Assembly: GCA_003140075.1 (NCBI GenBank)
Contig: PLIO01000048.1
Coordinates: 1-42,172, forward strand
Source: Acidobacteriaceae bacterium
GTDB taxonomy: Bacteria > Acidobacteriota > Terriglobia > Terriglobales > Acidobacteriaceae
Length of the DNA: 42,172 nucleotides
Direction: 5' to 3'
Shown in pieces: positions 1 through 7,858 of this stretch. The position numbers and the translations under genes were made by a program. Position 1 is the first letter of the stretch; every line of letters begins with the position of its first letter. Below the pieces are notes generated by a model, which saw only the letters and a program-made list of their open reading frames with translations, searched no databases and was not told where the DNA came from.

Positions 1-636
1 GGCTTCCGCGTCACCACCAACACCACGCTGTTCGACGGCGCCGATCCCAAATCCGTGCGCGCGTTCTTTGACGACATGATGGAGCTGGGGCTTGAGGGCA
101 TGATGCTTTCGCCTGGGTACTCCTACGACAAAGCGCCTGACCAAAAGCATTTTCTAGGCCGCGCCCGTACGCGACGCATGTTCCGCGCGATTTTGTCGAA
201 CCGCAAGAAGAGTTGGAAATTCAATCTCTCGCCGCTGTTTCTGGAATTTCTGATGGGCAAGCGGACTTATCCCTGCACGCCGTGGGGCATGCCTACTTAC
301 AACATTTTCGGATGGCAGAAACCCTGCTACCTCCTACAGGATGGTTACGCCGAAACTTTTGACGAACTGCTCTCGACCACGAACTGGAGCAACTACGGCA
401 CCGAGTCGGGTAACCCAGCCTGCGCCAATTGCATGGTACACAGCGGTTACGAAGCATCGGCGGTTCACGCCACGTACAGCTCTCTGAGTGGGTTCCTGGC
501 CACGGTGAAAGGAACTTTGTTCACGCGCTATCGCGACGAAGAAGCGCTACGGTTGTTGGACGAGCCGCAGGCTCCGGTGCATCCGCTGGTGCAGATTGCA
601 ACGACGACAGAACCACTGCACGAAACCAGGGCATAA
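1..636 (+). CDS. hpnH: Adenosyl-hopene transferase HpnH, C-terminal part (5' truncated by window edge)
   Basis: The reading frame is open from base 1 and ends with TAA at 636, so the N-terminal radical-SAM core lies outside the window. HpnH joins the adenosyl group of SAM to diploptene, the first step of C35 bacteriohopanepolyol synthesis. What is visible is the family's characteristic C-terminal region: a segment reading SPGYSYDKAPDQKHFLGR, then CTPWGMPTYNIFGWQKPCYL and a cysteine-rich tail with CANCMVHSGYEA, which probably holds an auxiliary metal or Fe-S site. The last 40 residues (poorly conserved, ending HETRA) are normal family variation. No other hopanoid gene follows on the right; partners would lie to the left. 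Assignment is by recognition of conserved blocks. Confidence 0.93.
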   Translation, partial: GFRVTTNTTLFDGADPKSVRAFFDDMMELGLEGMMLSPGYSYDKAPDQKHFLGRARTRRMFRAILSNRKKSWKFNLSPLFLEFLMGKRTYPCTPWGMPTYNIFGWQKPCYLLQDGYAETFDELLSTTNWSNYGTESGNPACANCMVHSGYEASAVHATYSSLSGFLATVKGTLFTRYRDEEALRLLDEPQAPVHPLVQIATTTEPLHETRA

Positions 637-698
637 CCAGAGTTCCTCTGTGAACCCCCGTGCCCCCTGTGTTTAAGATTTTGATTTGATCGAAGCTA

Positions 699-1157
699 AT
701 GACAGGCAAAGAATCCGGCCACATCGATCACGAAGCCGCGCAAGCCGTGCCCCACGCCAATCCTGACGCGCTCGAAGTCGCCCCCGGCACCGCTCACGAA
801 AATCTCGAAGGCTGGATCCCGCAACTTGCCAGCGAAGAAGAAATCCGCACGGCGCTCGAAAAGGCCTTTGACTACCGCGGCGACGTCACCATCACCCGCA
901 AAGACGGATCGAAGGTCGAAGGTTATCTATTCGACCGCCGCACGGCCGCTACGCTGAAAGATTCCCTGATCCGCCTGCTCCCGAAGAACGGCAATCCAAA
1001 AAAAATCTCCGTGTCCTACGCCGACATCGCCGCCCTGGCCTTCACCGGACGCGACACCGCCGCCGGCAAAAGCTGGGAAGCCTGGATGAAAAAATACGCG
1101 CAGAAAAAAGCCGCCGGCGAAACCAACATCGCGCTTGAGCCGGAACCGCTCGACTGA
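699..1157 (+). CDS. Conserved hypothetical protein, 152 aa
   Basis: Soluble 152-residue protein with no signal peptide or membrane segment. I do not recognise a named domain. The middle (about residues 58-112) alternates short strands, with RGDVTITRKDGSKVEGYLFD followed by SVSYADIAALAFTGRDTA. This looks like a small beta-barrel (SH3/Sm-like) fold carrying a basic surface. The C-terminus is lysine and alanine rich. It starts 62 bp after hpnH on the same strand; the short gap contains a degenerate 'cctctgtg...cccctgtg' intergenic repeat. Co-transcription with hpnH is possible, so a link to membrane lipid metabolism is conceivable but unproven. Confidence 0.75.
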   Translation: MTGKESGHIDHEAAQAVPHANPDALEVAPGTAHENLEGWIPQLASEEEIRTALEKAFDYRGDVTITRKDGSKVEGYLFDRRTAATLKDSLIRLLPKNGNPKKISVSYADIAALAFTGRDTAAGKSWEAWMKKYAQKKAAGETNIALEPEPLD

Positions 1158-1213
1158 TAGGCGTTCCCGGGCGATTTCCTGTCCCAGCCAACAGAAGAAT
1201 CCGAGTGCTGGGG

Positions 1214-1240
1214 ATCCTTCGACTGCGCTCAGGATGACAG
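1214..1240. repeat. Intergenic repeat fragment (cttcgactgcgctcagg family)
   Basis: A 27-bp stretch in the convergent gap between the 699-1157 and 1250-1960 genes. It matches the 'tccttcgactgcgctcagg' type of dispersed repeat whose relatives are seen around 13115, 18650 and 20560. No coding role is apparent. Confidence 0.5.
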
Positions 1241-1249
1241 AGGTCGAGA

Positions 1250-1960
1250 TTACCGCGTGGTTTTCGCCCCCGTACCGAAGCTTAATTCCTGCACCAACTC
1301 CTCCACCTTATCGTCCGTCCCGCCAATAAACGTAAAGGACAGCACGTAGCCACGCGCCAGCACCACCAGCGTCGACTGCCGCATCATGCGTGTTCCAACC
1401 GCTTTCTGAAAATCCCCACGCACCACCGTTTTCGTTCCCAACACAAATTCATAAGGCTCGTTGACCACCTCAAAGCCCTGCGCTTGCGCGATCTCCGTTA
1501 CCGGCCCGAAATACTGCGCCGCTTCTTTCAGGCCGGGATACGCCGCTGCGTTCTCCGCGGCAATCAGAATCGACGAATTCACATCTTCGGCTCTCGCCTG
1601 CGGAGGCCGCGAGAACGCCGCCAGCAGCACTCGCCCTGCTTTGCCCGCATCCGCCGCTAACTTGCCCGTATCTGTTTTTGCTTCCTCATCCTCCTGCGCA
1701 TTCATTTCTTCGGTCCGCAGCACCCACGCTTCGGGAATCTTGCACGTGAACCCGAATCCTCGATTGCGGTACACGCCGTTGCTTACCGATCCGGTGTCCA
1801 GCCGGGAATCCGCCCCGGACGTGGGCTTCCTGACATGCTGTGCGGAGGAAGAGCTGCTGGAAGAAGTCGCCTGCCCCGGCGAAACCTGCGCCTCGCTCGG
1901 CGGAACCAACAGCAGGGCAACTACGGGAATGAGAAGAGCAAAACCGCGCCGGAGATTCAT
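1250..1960 (-). CDS. Secreted hypothetical protein, 236 aa
   Basis: The chosen ATG at 1960 is preceded by AAAGAG and opens a clear signal peptide (MNLRRGFALLIPVVALLLV...SEA, cleavage near residue 24). A longer frame upstream would bury this signal. A serine-rich linker (six or more consecutive Ser, about residues 33-40) follows. The mature domain begins with NGVYRNRGFGFTCKIPEAWV, reminiscent of periplasmic proteins that start with a 'Y.n..lgfsv.yP..W' strand pair (PsbP/DUF1795-like). The C-terminus has a mixed alpha/beta pattern ending in VEELVQELSFG. No catalytic residues are evident. It is convergent with the 699-1157 gene. The function is unknown; a PsbP-like fold is my inference. Confidence 0.78.
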   Translation of the reverse strand: MNLRRGFALLIPVVALLLVPPSEAQVSPGQATSSSSSSSAQHVRKPTSGADSRLDTGSVSNGVYRNRGFGFTCKIPEAWVLRTEEMNAQEDEEAKTDTGKLAADAGKAGRVLLAAFSRPPQARAEDVNSSILIAAENAAAYPGLKEAAQYFGPVTEIAQAQGFEVVNEPYEFVLGTKTVVRGDFQKAVGTRMMRQSTLVVLARGYVLSFTFIGGTDDKVEELVQELSFGTGAKTTR

Positions 1961-2013
1961 CTCTTTAATGGTACAGGAGCAACTCGGCAGCCTGGGCGAT
2001 CTTGCCTCGCGTA

Positions 2014-2535
2014 CTACGGCAACGTGCGCCGCGCGGGCTTTTCTGCAGCCTTGTAGTCCGCGGGATAGAGCACCACGCACCGGTCGCGGCCTTCGCCGTC
2101 GCTTTCGGTGCGCAGGTCGGCTTCGTCGCGCAGAGCCAGGTGCACCATGCGCCGTTCGCGCGACGACATAGGCGCAAAGTGAAACGGCGTACCCGTCTGC
2201 CGGACTTTCGCTGCGGCCACGCTCGCGGCCATGCGGAGTTCCTGCACTCGCAAAGAGCGCTGGTTCTTGCAGTCGAACGAGATCTTCTCGTGCTCGCCCG
2301 AAGCCAGCCGCAAAATTTCAAACGCCAGCAATTCCAGCGCGCGCAGAAGTTCGCCGCCACGGTCGAGCAGCAGGGCGGAATCCGGACCGGAGAAATCCAC
2401 AAAGATCTCCGGAGTTTCGAAATCGTTTAACGCCGGTGGATCGACCACGATGCGGTACTTGAGGTGAAGACCGCCGTGCGTAACCACGGCCTGCAGGAAT
2501 TCATTGATCTTGTTGGCAGCAGCGAGTTTGTCCAT
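2014..2535 (-). CDS. khpB: KH and R3H domain RNA-binding protein KhpB (Jag/SpoIIIJ-associated)
   Basis: A 173-aa RNA-binding protein. The first third contains a KH-II domain (about residues 42-90; core GPDSALLLDRGGELLRALELL). The C-terminal part is an R3H domain with the signature RERRMVHLALRD followed by SDGEGRDRCVVLYP. The usual N-terminal Jag domain is short or absent. The family binds small and messenger RNAs, often with KhpA, and affects cell-wall and division control. It is the last gene of the rpmH-rnpA-yidD-yidC-jag block, its standard place in bacteria. The ATG at 2535 is preferred because it begins MDKLAAANKINEFL, the normal start of the domain; a longer frame to 2595 runs into repeat-like sequence. 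Confidence 0.9.
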   Translation of the reverse strand: MDKLAAANKINEFLQAVVTHGGLHLKYRIVVDPPALNDFETPEIFVDFSGPDSALLLDRGGELLRALELLAFEILRLASGEHEKISFDCKNQRSLRVQELRMAASVAAAKVRQTGTPFHFAPMSSRERRMVHLALRDEADLRTESDGEGRDRCVVLYPADYKAAEKPARRTLP

Positions 2536-2723
2536 AAGTACGCTCTTGGCTGTTAGCTCTTGGCCCTTAGCTTGAAACCTAAAACCTACGGACACTCAGC
2601 ACGCCGCCGTGATCTCGGCAGGGGTCGCTGTCGTCCCTTAAAACCCTCAATCTTATCGTGTCTTCCGAGCGCCAGCCCTAGGGATTCAAGCCAAGAGCTA
2701 AAGGCTAAGAGCCAAAAGCTCTC
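2536..2723. repeat. yidC-khpB spacer with 'gccaagagctaa' reiterations
   Basis: This 188-bp gap holds several imperfect copies of a short 'agccaagagctaa / ggctaagagcc' unit at both ends (about 2545-2575 and 2690-2722). The copies can pair with each other. No gene is seen. The right end may act as a weak hairpin after yidC. Confidence 0.4.
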
Positions 2724-4508
2724 TTATTTCTCTTTCTTGCGCGCCCGTTTTTCCATCATCTCGCGCATCTCCCGCCCCAGCTTGGTGCGGTTCATCACGG
2801 CCTGCTGCGCGATCGAAATCAAATTGCTTTCGGTGTAATAGAGGTTCAAACCCGCGGCCAACCGGAAGAAAATAAATCCCATCATCAGCGGCATCATCAC
2901 GGTCAGCATTTTCTGCTGCGCCGGATCCATGCCCGCCTGCGGCGTCATGCGCTGCATCACCACCATGCTCACCACCATCAGAATCGGCAGCACCCAGTCG
3001 GCGGAGGACAAATCGGAAATCCACAGCCAGTGGGCGTGGCGCAGCTCCAGCGCCACCCCGAGCATGCGGTAATAGGCAATCAGGAACGGGAACTGGATGA
3101 GCATCGGCAAACAGCCGCCCGCCGGATTCACTCCTTCTTTCTTATACAGCGCGCTAATCTCCTCGTTCATCGCCGCTTTGCGCGGATCGCGGAGCGTGTA
3201 CTTCTTGTATTTCTCCTGGATGTTCTTGATCTGCGGCGCGACCCGCTGCATCTTCAGCATCGACTTCATCTGCGTAATCCGCAGCGGCAGCAGCGCAATC
3301 GTGATGATGAAAGTCTGAATTACGATCGCCCATCCCCAGTTCGGAACGATGTGGTTGTAAGTCCACTTCAGCCACAGGAAAAGCGGCCGCGACAGAAAGC
3401 CCCACCATCCAAAGTCCACAATGCCGCGCAAATCGGGGTTGTCACCCTTAATTGTGGGAATGGGGACGGTATCGAGCACGGAGATCTCTTTCGGCCCGAC
3501 ATACATGCGCTCCGTAGTGGCCCCGCGCAGACTGCCGACTGCGGCACCCAGAAGTTCTACGTTGGCGTCTTTTGCATTGGAACCGATGGGATTGAAGCCG
3601 GGCTTCTGCTCAATCTCCATGGCATTGCGCAGCGTGATCAGCGCAGCGGAACCAGGATCGTCCGGGATGAAAATCGCAGTGAAGTACTGATCCCCCGTAC
3701 CCGCCCACTCGAACGGACCGTGGAGAGTGTTGCCGCTGCTGATGCCTTTGATGGGCAGACGCAGGACGAAATTCGGGAAGACCAATGCGGTTTTGTCGGT
3801 GGACGCGTCGTTGTGGTAGTCGATGCGAGCGGCCGCGTAGGCAGCGGGAGTCGCCTGGTCGCCGAACCCCGCGGGCCACGCCGGCGCAGCGAAAATTTCG
3901 CTGCCCTTGTAGACCACGGAGGTTTCAACATTCAGAACATAAGTGTGGTCGAACCGAAAAGTCTTGCGGACCACGAGATCCTGGTCGGCATACTCAAAGC
4001 TAATCGTGGCGGGAGCGGTAAGCTGGCCCTCATTCGAAGCTACGTAAAGCGCCGAACTCACCTTGTTACGCAGAGTCTCGTCGTAGGTCCAGAGCGAAAG
4101 CGGGTAGCCAAATTTCTGCGCTGCCGCGGGGTTCACCAGATCCTGCCGCCCGTTCTGCGTCTCGTTATCGAATTTTTTCAGGATCCAAGACTTCACCTGG
4201 GCGCCGCGATTGGTGAAGGTGATGCGGTAGAGATCGTTCTCGATAACGGTTTCAGTTTCGGCGGCCGCCTGCTTGCTCGCCACTGCAGCCGGAGCGGTTG
4301 CCACCGGAACACTCGCAGCTATCGCAGGAGGAGCAGCAGACTGCTGTTCCGCCACCGGCTGCTTCTGCGCCGGCGGGGCCGGCGGCTGCGGCATATATTT
4401 CTTCAGCAGCGGCTGGAAAATAATAAGGACCACGAACGTCAGAACAAAGACGAGGAGCAGCCGCTTCTCGGCGCCGGGTTCCTGTTGAGGATTTTTAAAG
4501 TCGGGCAA
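2724..4508 (-). CDS. yidC: Membrane protein insertase YidC
   Basis: A 594-aa Oxa1/YidC insertase that places proteins in the inner membrane, alone or with SecYEG. An N-terminal transmembrane helix (about residues 16-36) is followed by an Ala/Pro/Gln-rich linker and the large periplasmic beta-supersandwich domain (about 85-350) typical of Gram-negative YidC. The 60KD_IMP membrane core comes next, with WTYNHIVPNWGWAIVI, a cytoplasmic coiled hairpin, and VNPAGGCLPMLIQFPFLIAY. The C-terminus is basic (ARKKEK) for ribosome contact. The start is TTG at 4508, because an in-frame stop lies just upstream and no ATG is available. yidD ends 15 bp upstream, so the two are translated from one transcript. 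Confidence 0.96.
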   Translation of the reverse strand: MPDFKNPQQEPGAEKRLLLVFVLTFVVLIIFQPLLKKYMPQPPAPPAQKQPVAEQQSAAPPAIAASVPVATAPAAVASKQAAAETETVIENDLYRITFTNRGAQVKSWILKKFDNETQNGRQDLVNPAAAQKFGYPLSLWTYDETLRNKVSSALYVASNEGQLTAPATISFEYADQDLVVRKTFRFDHTYVLNVETSVVYKGSEIFAAPAWPAGFGDQATPAAYAAARIDYHNDASTDKTALVFPNFVLRLPIKGISSGNTLHGPFEWAGTGDQYFTAIFIPDDPGSAALITLRNAMEIEQKPGFNPIGSNAKDANVELLGAAVGSLRGATTERMYVGPKEISVLDTVPIPTIKGDNPDLRGIVDFGWWGFLSRPLFLWLKWTYNHIVPNWGWAIVIQTFIITIALLPLRITQMKSMLKMQRVAPQIKNIQEKYKKYTLRDPRKAAMNEEISALYKKEGVNPAGGCLPMLIQFPFLIAYYRMLGVALELRHAHWLWISDLSSADWVLPILMVVSMVVMQRMTPQAGMDPAQQKMLTVMMPLMMGFIFFRLAAGLNLYYTESNLISIAQQAVMNRTKLGREMREMMEKRARKKEK

Positions 4509-4523
4509 AGTTTGATTACCGTG

Positions 4524-4832
4524 TCAAATTCTTGGCGCGCTCGCCGTGGCACACTTCTCCACGGACTGCGTTTCTATCGCCGATCGCGTCACCGGATCGT
4601 AACCGCTCCCCGCAAAAGGATGACAGCGCAGGATCCGCCAGATCGCCATCCCTCCGCCGCGCAGCGCGCCGTAGCGCTCGACAGCCTCCATGGCATATTC
4701 GGAGCAGGTCGGCACGTAGCGGCAGGCCGCGGGAAACAGCGGCGAGACGGCCCACTTGTATGCCCGCAACAACTGCAGCGCGACGAATTTGGCGAATTGG
4801 CTCAGGAGCGGCTCTCGGCTTCCGGCTTTCAA
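4524..4832 (-). CDS. yidD: Membrane protein insertion efficiency factor YidD
   Basis: A 102-aa member of the YidD (DUF37/haemolysin-like) family that assists YidC. The hallmark cysteine block CRYVPTCSEYAMEAVERYG lies at about residues 37-55, and the second conserved block RILRCHPFAGSGYDPV follows. An amphipathic N-terminal helix (LLRAYKWAVSPLF) would sit on the inner membrane face. The start codon is a TTG that overlaps the rnpA stop (TTGA), which suggests translational coupling. The C-terminal tail after residue 82 is not conserved. Confidence 0.93.
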   Translation of the reverse strand: MKAGSREPLLSQFAKFVALQLLRAYKWAVSPLFPAACRYVPTCSEYAMEAVERYGALRGGGMAIWRILRCHPFAGSGYDPVTRSAIETQSVEKCATASAPRI

Positions 4833-5296
4833 TTTCCGGCTTTTCTGTTGGAAGATTCTTTCGGCGTCGCCGTCTCTGCCGGCGCTCGCGACAATTTCAG
4901 TTCGATCACCCCGAACGCGCGCTGCACTTCCTTCAGCACGTCGGCGAAGTCAGCCGTCAACAGCGACTTCTTCGGATTGATCACCACATCCGCGGCAACG
5001 CTCGCCGCTGAAAGCGACATGCGCACCGCCTCGCGCAAGCGCCGCTTCATGCGGTTGCGCTGCACCGCCCCGCCCAGCGCGCGGCCCACCGTAAACCCGA
5101 CGCGCAGCCCATGTAGCGCCGGCGTCCTCGCCGGCGGTTTTGCGCCCAGTTCGTTCGCGTCAACCTGCACTCGCGCCAGGTAGAAAACCGTCATGGACGC
5201 GGAAAAATGCCGCCGTCCTTGTTTATAGACGCGTTCGAAATCCGCATGGCGCAAAAGCCGGGCCGTGCGCGGGAATTGTGCTCTCTCTGGCGGCAT
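4829..5296 (-). CDS. rnpA: Ribonuclease P protein component
   Basis: A protein subunit of RNase P, which cleaves the 5' leader from precursor tRNA. It has the N-terminal FPRTARLLRHADFERVYKQG block and the RNR-type RNA-binding helix AVQRNRMKRRLREAVR (about residues 72-87). It is 155 aa from the ATG at 5296, slightly longer than usual because of a 30-residue basic tail after the core. A GTG start at 5392 would add 32 residues and fill most of the gap to rpmH, but the ATG gives the family's normal N-terminus. It sits between rpmH and yidD, as in most bacteria. Confidence 0.92.
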   Translation of the reverse strand: MPPERAQFPRTARLLRHADFERVYKQGRRHFSASMTVFYLARVQVDANELGAKPPARTPALHGLRVGFTVGRALGGAVQRNRMKRRLREAVRMSLSAASVAADVVINPKKSLLTADFADVLKEVQRAFGVIELKLSRAPAETATPKESSNRKAGN

Positions 5297-5401
5297 CGCG
5301 GAGTCCGGCCGGGTTCCCAACGCGGAGTCCGCCAAAATGCCATCATGCTGCAACCGGCAGCTCAGCGTCTCGACTGTGGAAGTAAGCGGCACCGGAAAAA
5401 G

Positions 5402-5557
5402 CTACTCGCGGAATCCGGGCTTCACGGAAACCCGCTTCCGTCCCTTGGCGCGGCGCCGGGATATCACCTTCTGGCCGCCCTGGGTCTTCATGCGCGTGCG
5501 AAAGCCATGCTTCTTGCTTCGCCTGCGCCGGTTCGGTTGGAATGTACGTTTGGGCAT
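5402..5557 (-). CDS. rpmH: 50S ribosomal protein L34
   Basis: A 51-aa protein beginning [20 protein letters not shown] and ending KPGFRE, the highly conserved L34 sequence, with a 5-residue longer C-terminus than E. coli. It binds 23S rRNA in the large subunit. It is the first gene of the minus-strand rpmH-rnpA-yidD-yidC-khpB block and lies back to back with dnaA across a 632-bp gap. A GGAGTAGTTATTTTTC stretch upstream of the ATG gives a ribosome-binding site. Confidence 0.97.
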   Translation of the reverse strand: MPKRTFQPNRRRRSKKHGFRTRMKTQGGQKVISRRRAKGRKRVSVKPGFRE

Positions 5558-6189
5558 GAAAAATAACTACTCCTGATTCCGTCGACAGTGTTAGGGCAAA
5601 CGAGAAGTATAAATGACCAAGTGCCGTAAGGGCAAAGGGGTGCCTGCGGCATCGTGTCTCTCTTGGTTGCGATGTCACGTGGGGACGGCCCTGCCCAGTG
5701 TCGGGTCAAGTGCAGCTCCGCTTCCTCGCGCACTGGGCAACGCTGCTGAAGGGAGAGAGACTGCCCTCCGCCGAGACTTGCCCTGGCTTGTAACTCGGTG
5801 TCTCGTGGCTGCGACTGCTCGGGGCACTACCCTTTCCATCAGCGCGCTATCTCCAGCCGCGTTCTGCACCGCGCTCGTTGCAGTTACATCCTCGACACTT
5901 GACAGGTGTGCCCCTTCGAGTTCCGAATAGGTATTCGCAAGAGAAAATGTGTGCGAAGATTTCCGCACGACGAAAAACTTTTGTGCTACCATGCCGAACG
6001 GTCGGGTTTGCAATTCTCTTTCACCATGGCAACCGCGCACGATGTTTCTATGAGCATCAGGATCTGCTGTTGAACCCAAGAGGCGCGTTCCGCAGTACAC
6101 TAAGAGTTCAACCAGCAAGTTAGGTAAACGGCTTTCTTAACAGGCGCCCTCAGCCAGCCGCCGGGACGCCGCGGCGGGTATTTCATATT
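5558..6189. other. rpmH-dnaA divergent intergenic region, possible structured RNA
   Basis: 632 bp without a convincing gene; it must hold the divergent promoters of rpmH and dnaA. TTGACA at 5899-5904 is a good -35 but lacks a clear -10. The left half folds strongly on paper. Eight-bp arms 5656-5663/5754-5761 enclose a second pair of perfect 8-bp arms 5693-5700/5731-5738. A further hairpin 5772-5777/5800-5805 follows. I find no perfect DnaA box (TTWTNCACA) here. A small RNA, a long dnaA leader or a regulatory site are all possible. Confidence 0.45.
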
Positions 6190-7563
6190 ATGTCAGTTCC
6201 AAGCACAACTCTTTCCCCCAATCCGTGGACGCGCATTCTCGATGCGCTGGAAAAAAAGATCAACCGGCATTCCTATGACACGTGGTTAAAGCCCACCCGG
6301 TACAGCCACTCCAGTGGTGGAATATTGTTCGTGCGCGTGCCCACGGTCGAGTTCCGCCACGCCGGCGACAAGTACGCCGACCTCATCCAGGAGGCCATCG
6401 ACAACCTCGGCCTCGAGTTCAGCGACGTTAAGTTCGTCACCCCCGAGGACGATCCCGCCGCCACCACGGTTCGCCACAACGGCGGCCTCTCGGCAGCCCC
6501 GGCTGCTGTGGCTCCGGCGCAGGCTCGCTTCGATTGGGATGGCGCCGCTCAACTCAATCCGCGCTACACCTTCGATGCATTCGTCATCGGCTCCGGCAAT
6601 CAGTTCGCCCACGCGGCCTGCCAGGCCGTGGCCGAGCGCCCGTCCAAAGCCTACAACCCGCTCTTTTTATACGGCGGCGTTGGCATGGGAAAGACCCATC
6701 TCATGCAGGCCATCGGACACGAGATCAAGCGCCGCCAGCCTCAGGCCGCCATCTGCTACGTCTCCAGCGAGAAGTTTACCAATGACATGATCAACTCGCT
6801 GCGCTACGACAAGATGACTTCTTTCCGCGACAAGTTCCGCGGTGTCGATGTGCTGCTCGTCGATGACATCCAGTTCCTCGCCGGCAAAGAGCGCACCCAG
6901 GAAGAGTTCTTCCATACTTTCAACGCGCTGCATGACACCATGCGGCAGATCGTGATCGCCAGCGACCGCTCTCCAAAAGAGCTGGCCGAGATCGAAGACC
7001 GCCTGCGCAGCCGCTTCGAGTGGGGATTGATTGCCGACATTCAGCCCCCGGATCTCGAGACCAAAGTTGCGATTCTGCAGAAAAAGGCGGAGCAGGAAAA
7101 AGTCACGCTCCCCACCGATGTCGCACTCTACGTCGCCCAGAATATCCGTTCCAATGTTCGCGAGTTGGAAGGCGCACTCATCCGTCTGGTGGCGCATTCC
7201 TCCCTGATCGGTGCTGAGATCACTCTGCCTTACGCGCAGCAGGTGTTGAAGAACTTCATCGATTCGCAGGCCCGCAAGGTCACTATCGAGTCCATCCAGA
7301 AAATGGTCGCCGAGCAGTTCGGCCTGCGTCTGGTCGAAATCAAAGCCAAGGATAATTCGCGCGCCATCGTCTATCCTCGCCAGATCGCGATGTATTTGGC
7401 CAAGCAGATGACGGAAGCGTCTCTGCCGGAAATCGGCCGCCAGTTCGGGGGAAAGCACCACACCACCGTTCTGCACTCCGTGGAGAAGATCGAAGCGGTT
7501 CGCAAGAACGACAAGGATTTGAACAGGTTGCTCAATAAGCTTACCGAGCAATTAGGCGGATAA
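6190..7563 (+). CDS. dnaA: Chromosomal replication initiator protein DnaA
   Basis: A 457-aa initiator of chromosome replication. Domain I (residues 12-85) has the W..IL..LE..I....YDTWL pattern. A short alanine-rich domain II follows. The AAA+ domain III begins at NPRYTFDAFVIGSGNQFAHA, with Walker A GGVGMGKTH (about 162-170), Walker B LLVDDIQFL (about 222-230) and the arginine-finger region RSRFEWGL. The DNA-binding domain IV carries the family signature ending GGKHHTTVLHS (about 428-438). It is full length with an ATG at 6190; the ribosome-binding site is weak. It is followed by dnaN, as in most bacteria. The coding strand looks rather C-rich, unlike a leading-strand gene to the right of an origin at dnaA. 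Confidence 0.98.
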   Translation: MSVPSTTLSPNPWTRILDALEKKINRHSYDTWLKPTRYSHSSGGILFVRVPTVEFRHAGDKYADLIQEAIDNLGLEFSDVKFVTPEDDPAATTVRHNGGLSAAPAAVAPAQARFDWDGAAQLNPRYTFDAFVIGSGNQFAHAACQAVAERPSKAYNPLFLYGGVGMGKTHLMQAIGHEIKRRQPQAAICYVSSEKFTNDMINSLRYDKMTSFRDKFRGVDVLLVDDIQFLAGKERTQEEFFHTFNALHDTMRQIVIASDRSPKELAEIEDRLRSRFEWGLIADIQPPDLETKVAILQKKAEQEKVTLPTDVALYVAQNIRSNVRELEGALIRLVAHSSLIGAEITLPYAQQVLKNFIDSQARKVTIESIQKMVAEQFGLRLVEIKAKDNSRAIVYPRQIAMYLAKQMTEASLPEIGRQFGGKHHTTVLHSVEKIEAVRKNDKDLNRLLNKLTEQLGG

Positions 7564-7858
7564 ACTGTATTGTTCTTGAGTTTTGCACCAAGCGGCGCAG
7601 TCTTCCTTTTCCAGGTCTGTGAATGAGATGTGGAAACTGTGCAAGGCTCAGGTGAAACCAGGAAAGCGGAAATCTTCTCGTAGGGTCTCCGCCAGGTTCG
7701 GGACCGATTTCTCACACGAAGGGCTGGTCCCCAAAGCGGTGACAATAGACCGGTTGGTAAAGTTTTCCACTTCTCCGCCCCGCCTACTGTTACTGCTGGT
7801 TTTATAGGTTTTGTATTTGATATAAGGGAAGTAATAAAAGTAGCACGCTACACGGGGG
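7564..7858. other. dnaA-dnaN intergenic region with imperfect DnaA boxes
   Basis: 295 bp between dnaA and dnaN. Three sites differ from TTWTNCACA at one position: 7629-7637 (on the minus strand), 7708-7716 and 7763-7771. An AT-rich stretch covers 7799-7842 and could serve as the dnaN promoter or as an unwinding element. In many bacteria this gap is part of oriC, but here the boxes are imperfect and the strand-composition switch lies at the parA-rsmG gap instead. Confidence 0.5.

Noticed and set aside
1461..2430. Several overlapping plus-strand frames opposite the secreted protein and khpB
   Set aside because: No coherent domain; the minus-strand genes have signal peptide and KH/R3H motifs.
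3030..5183. Very long open frame (over 700 codons) antisense to yidC, yidD and rnpA
   Set aside because: Lies opposite three well-conserved genes; its product is low-complexity Arg/Gln-rich and shows no domain. It is a by-product of GC-rich codons.
7564..7858. dnaA-dnaN gap as the main origin
   Set aside because: Plausible by convention, but only imperfect DnaA boxes are present and dnaA's coding strand appears C-rich. Kept as a secondary possibility only.
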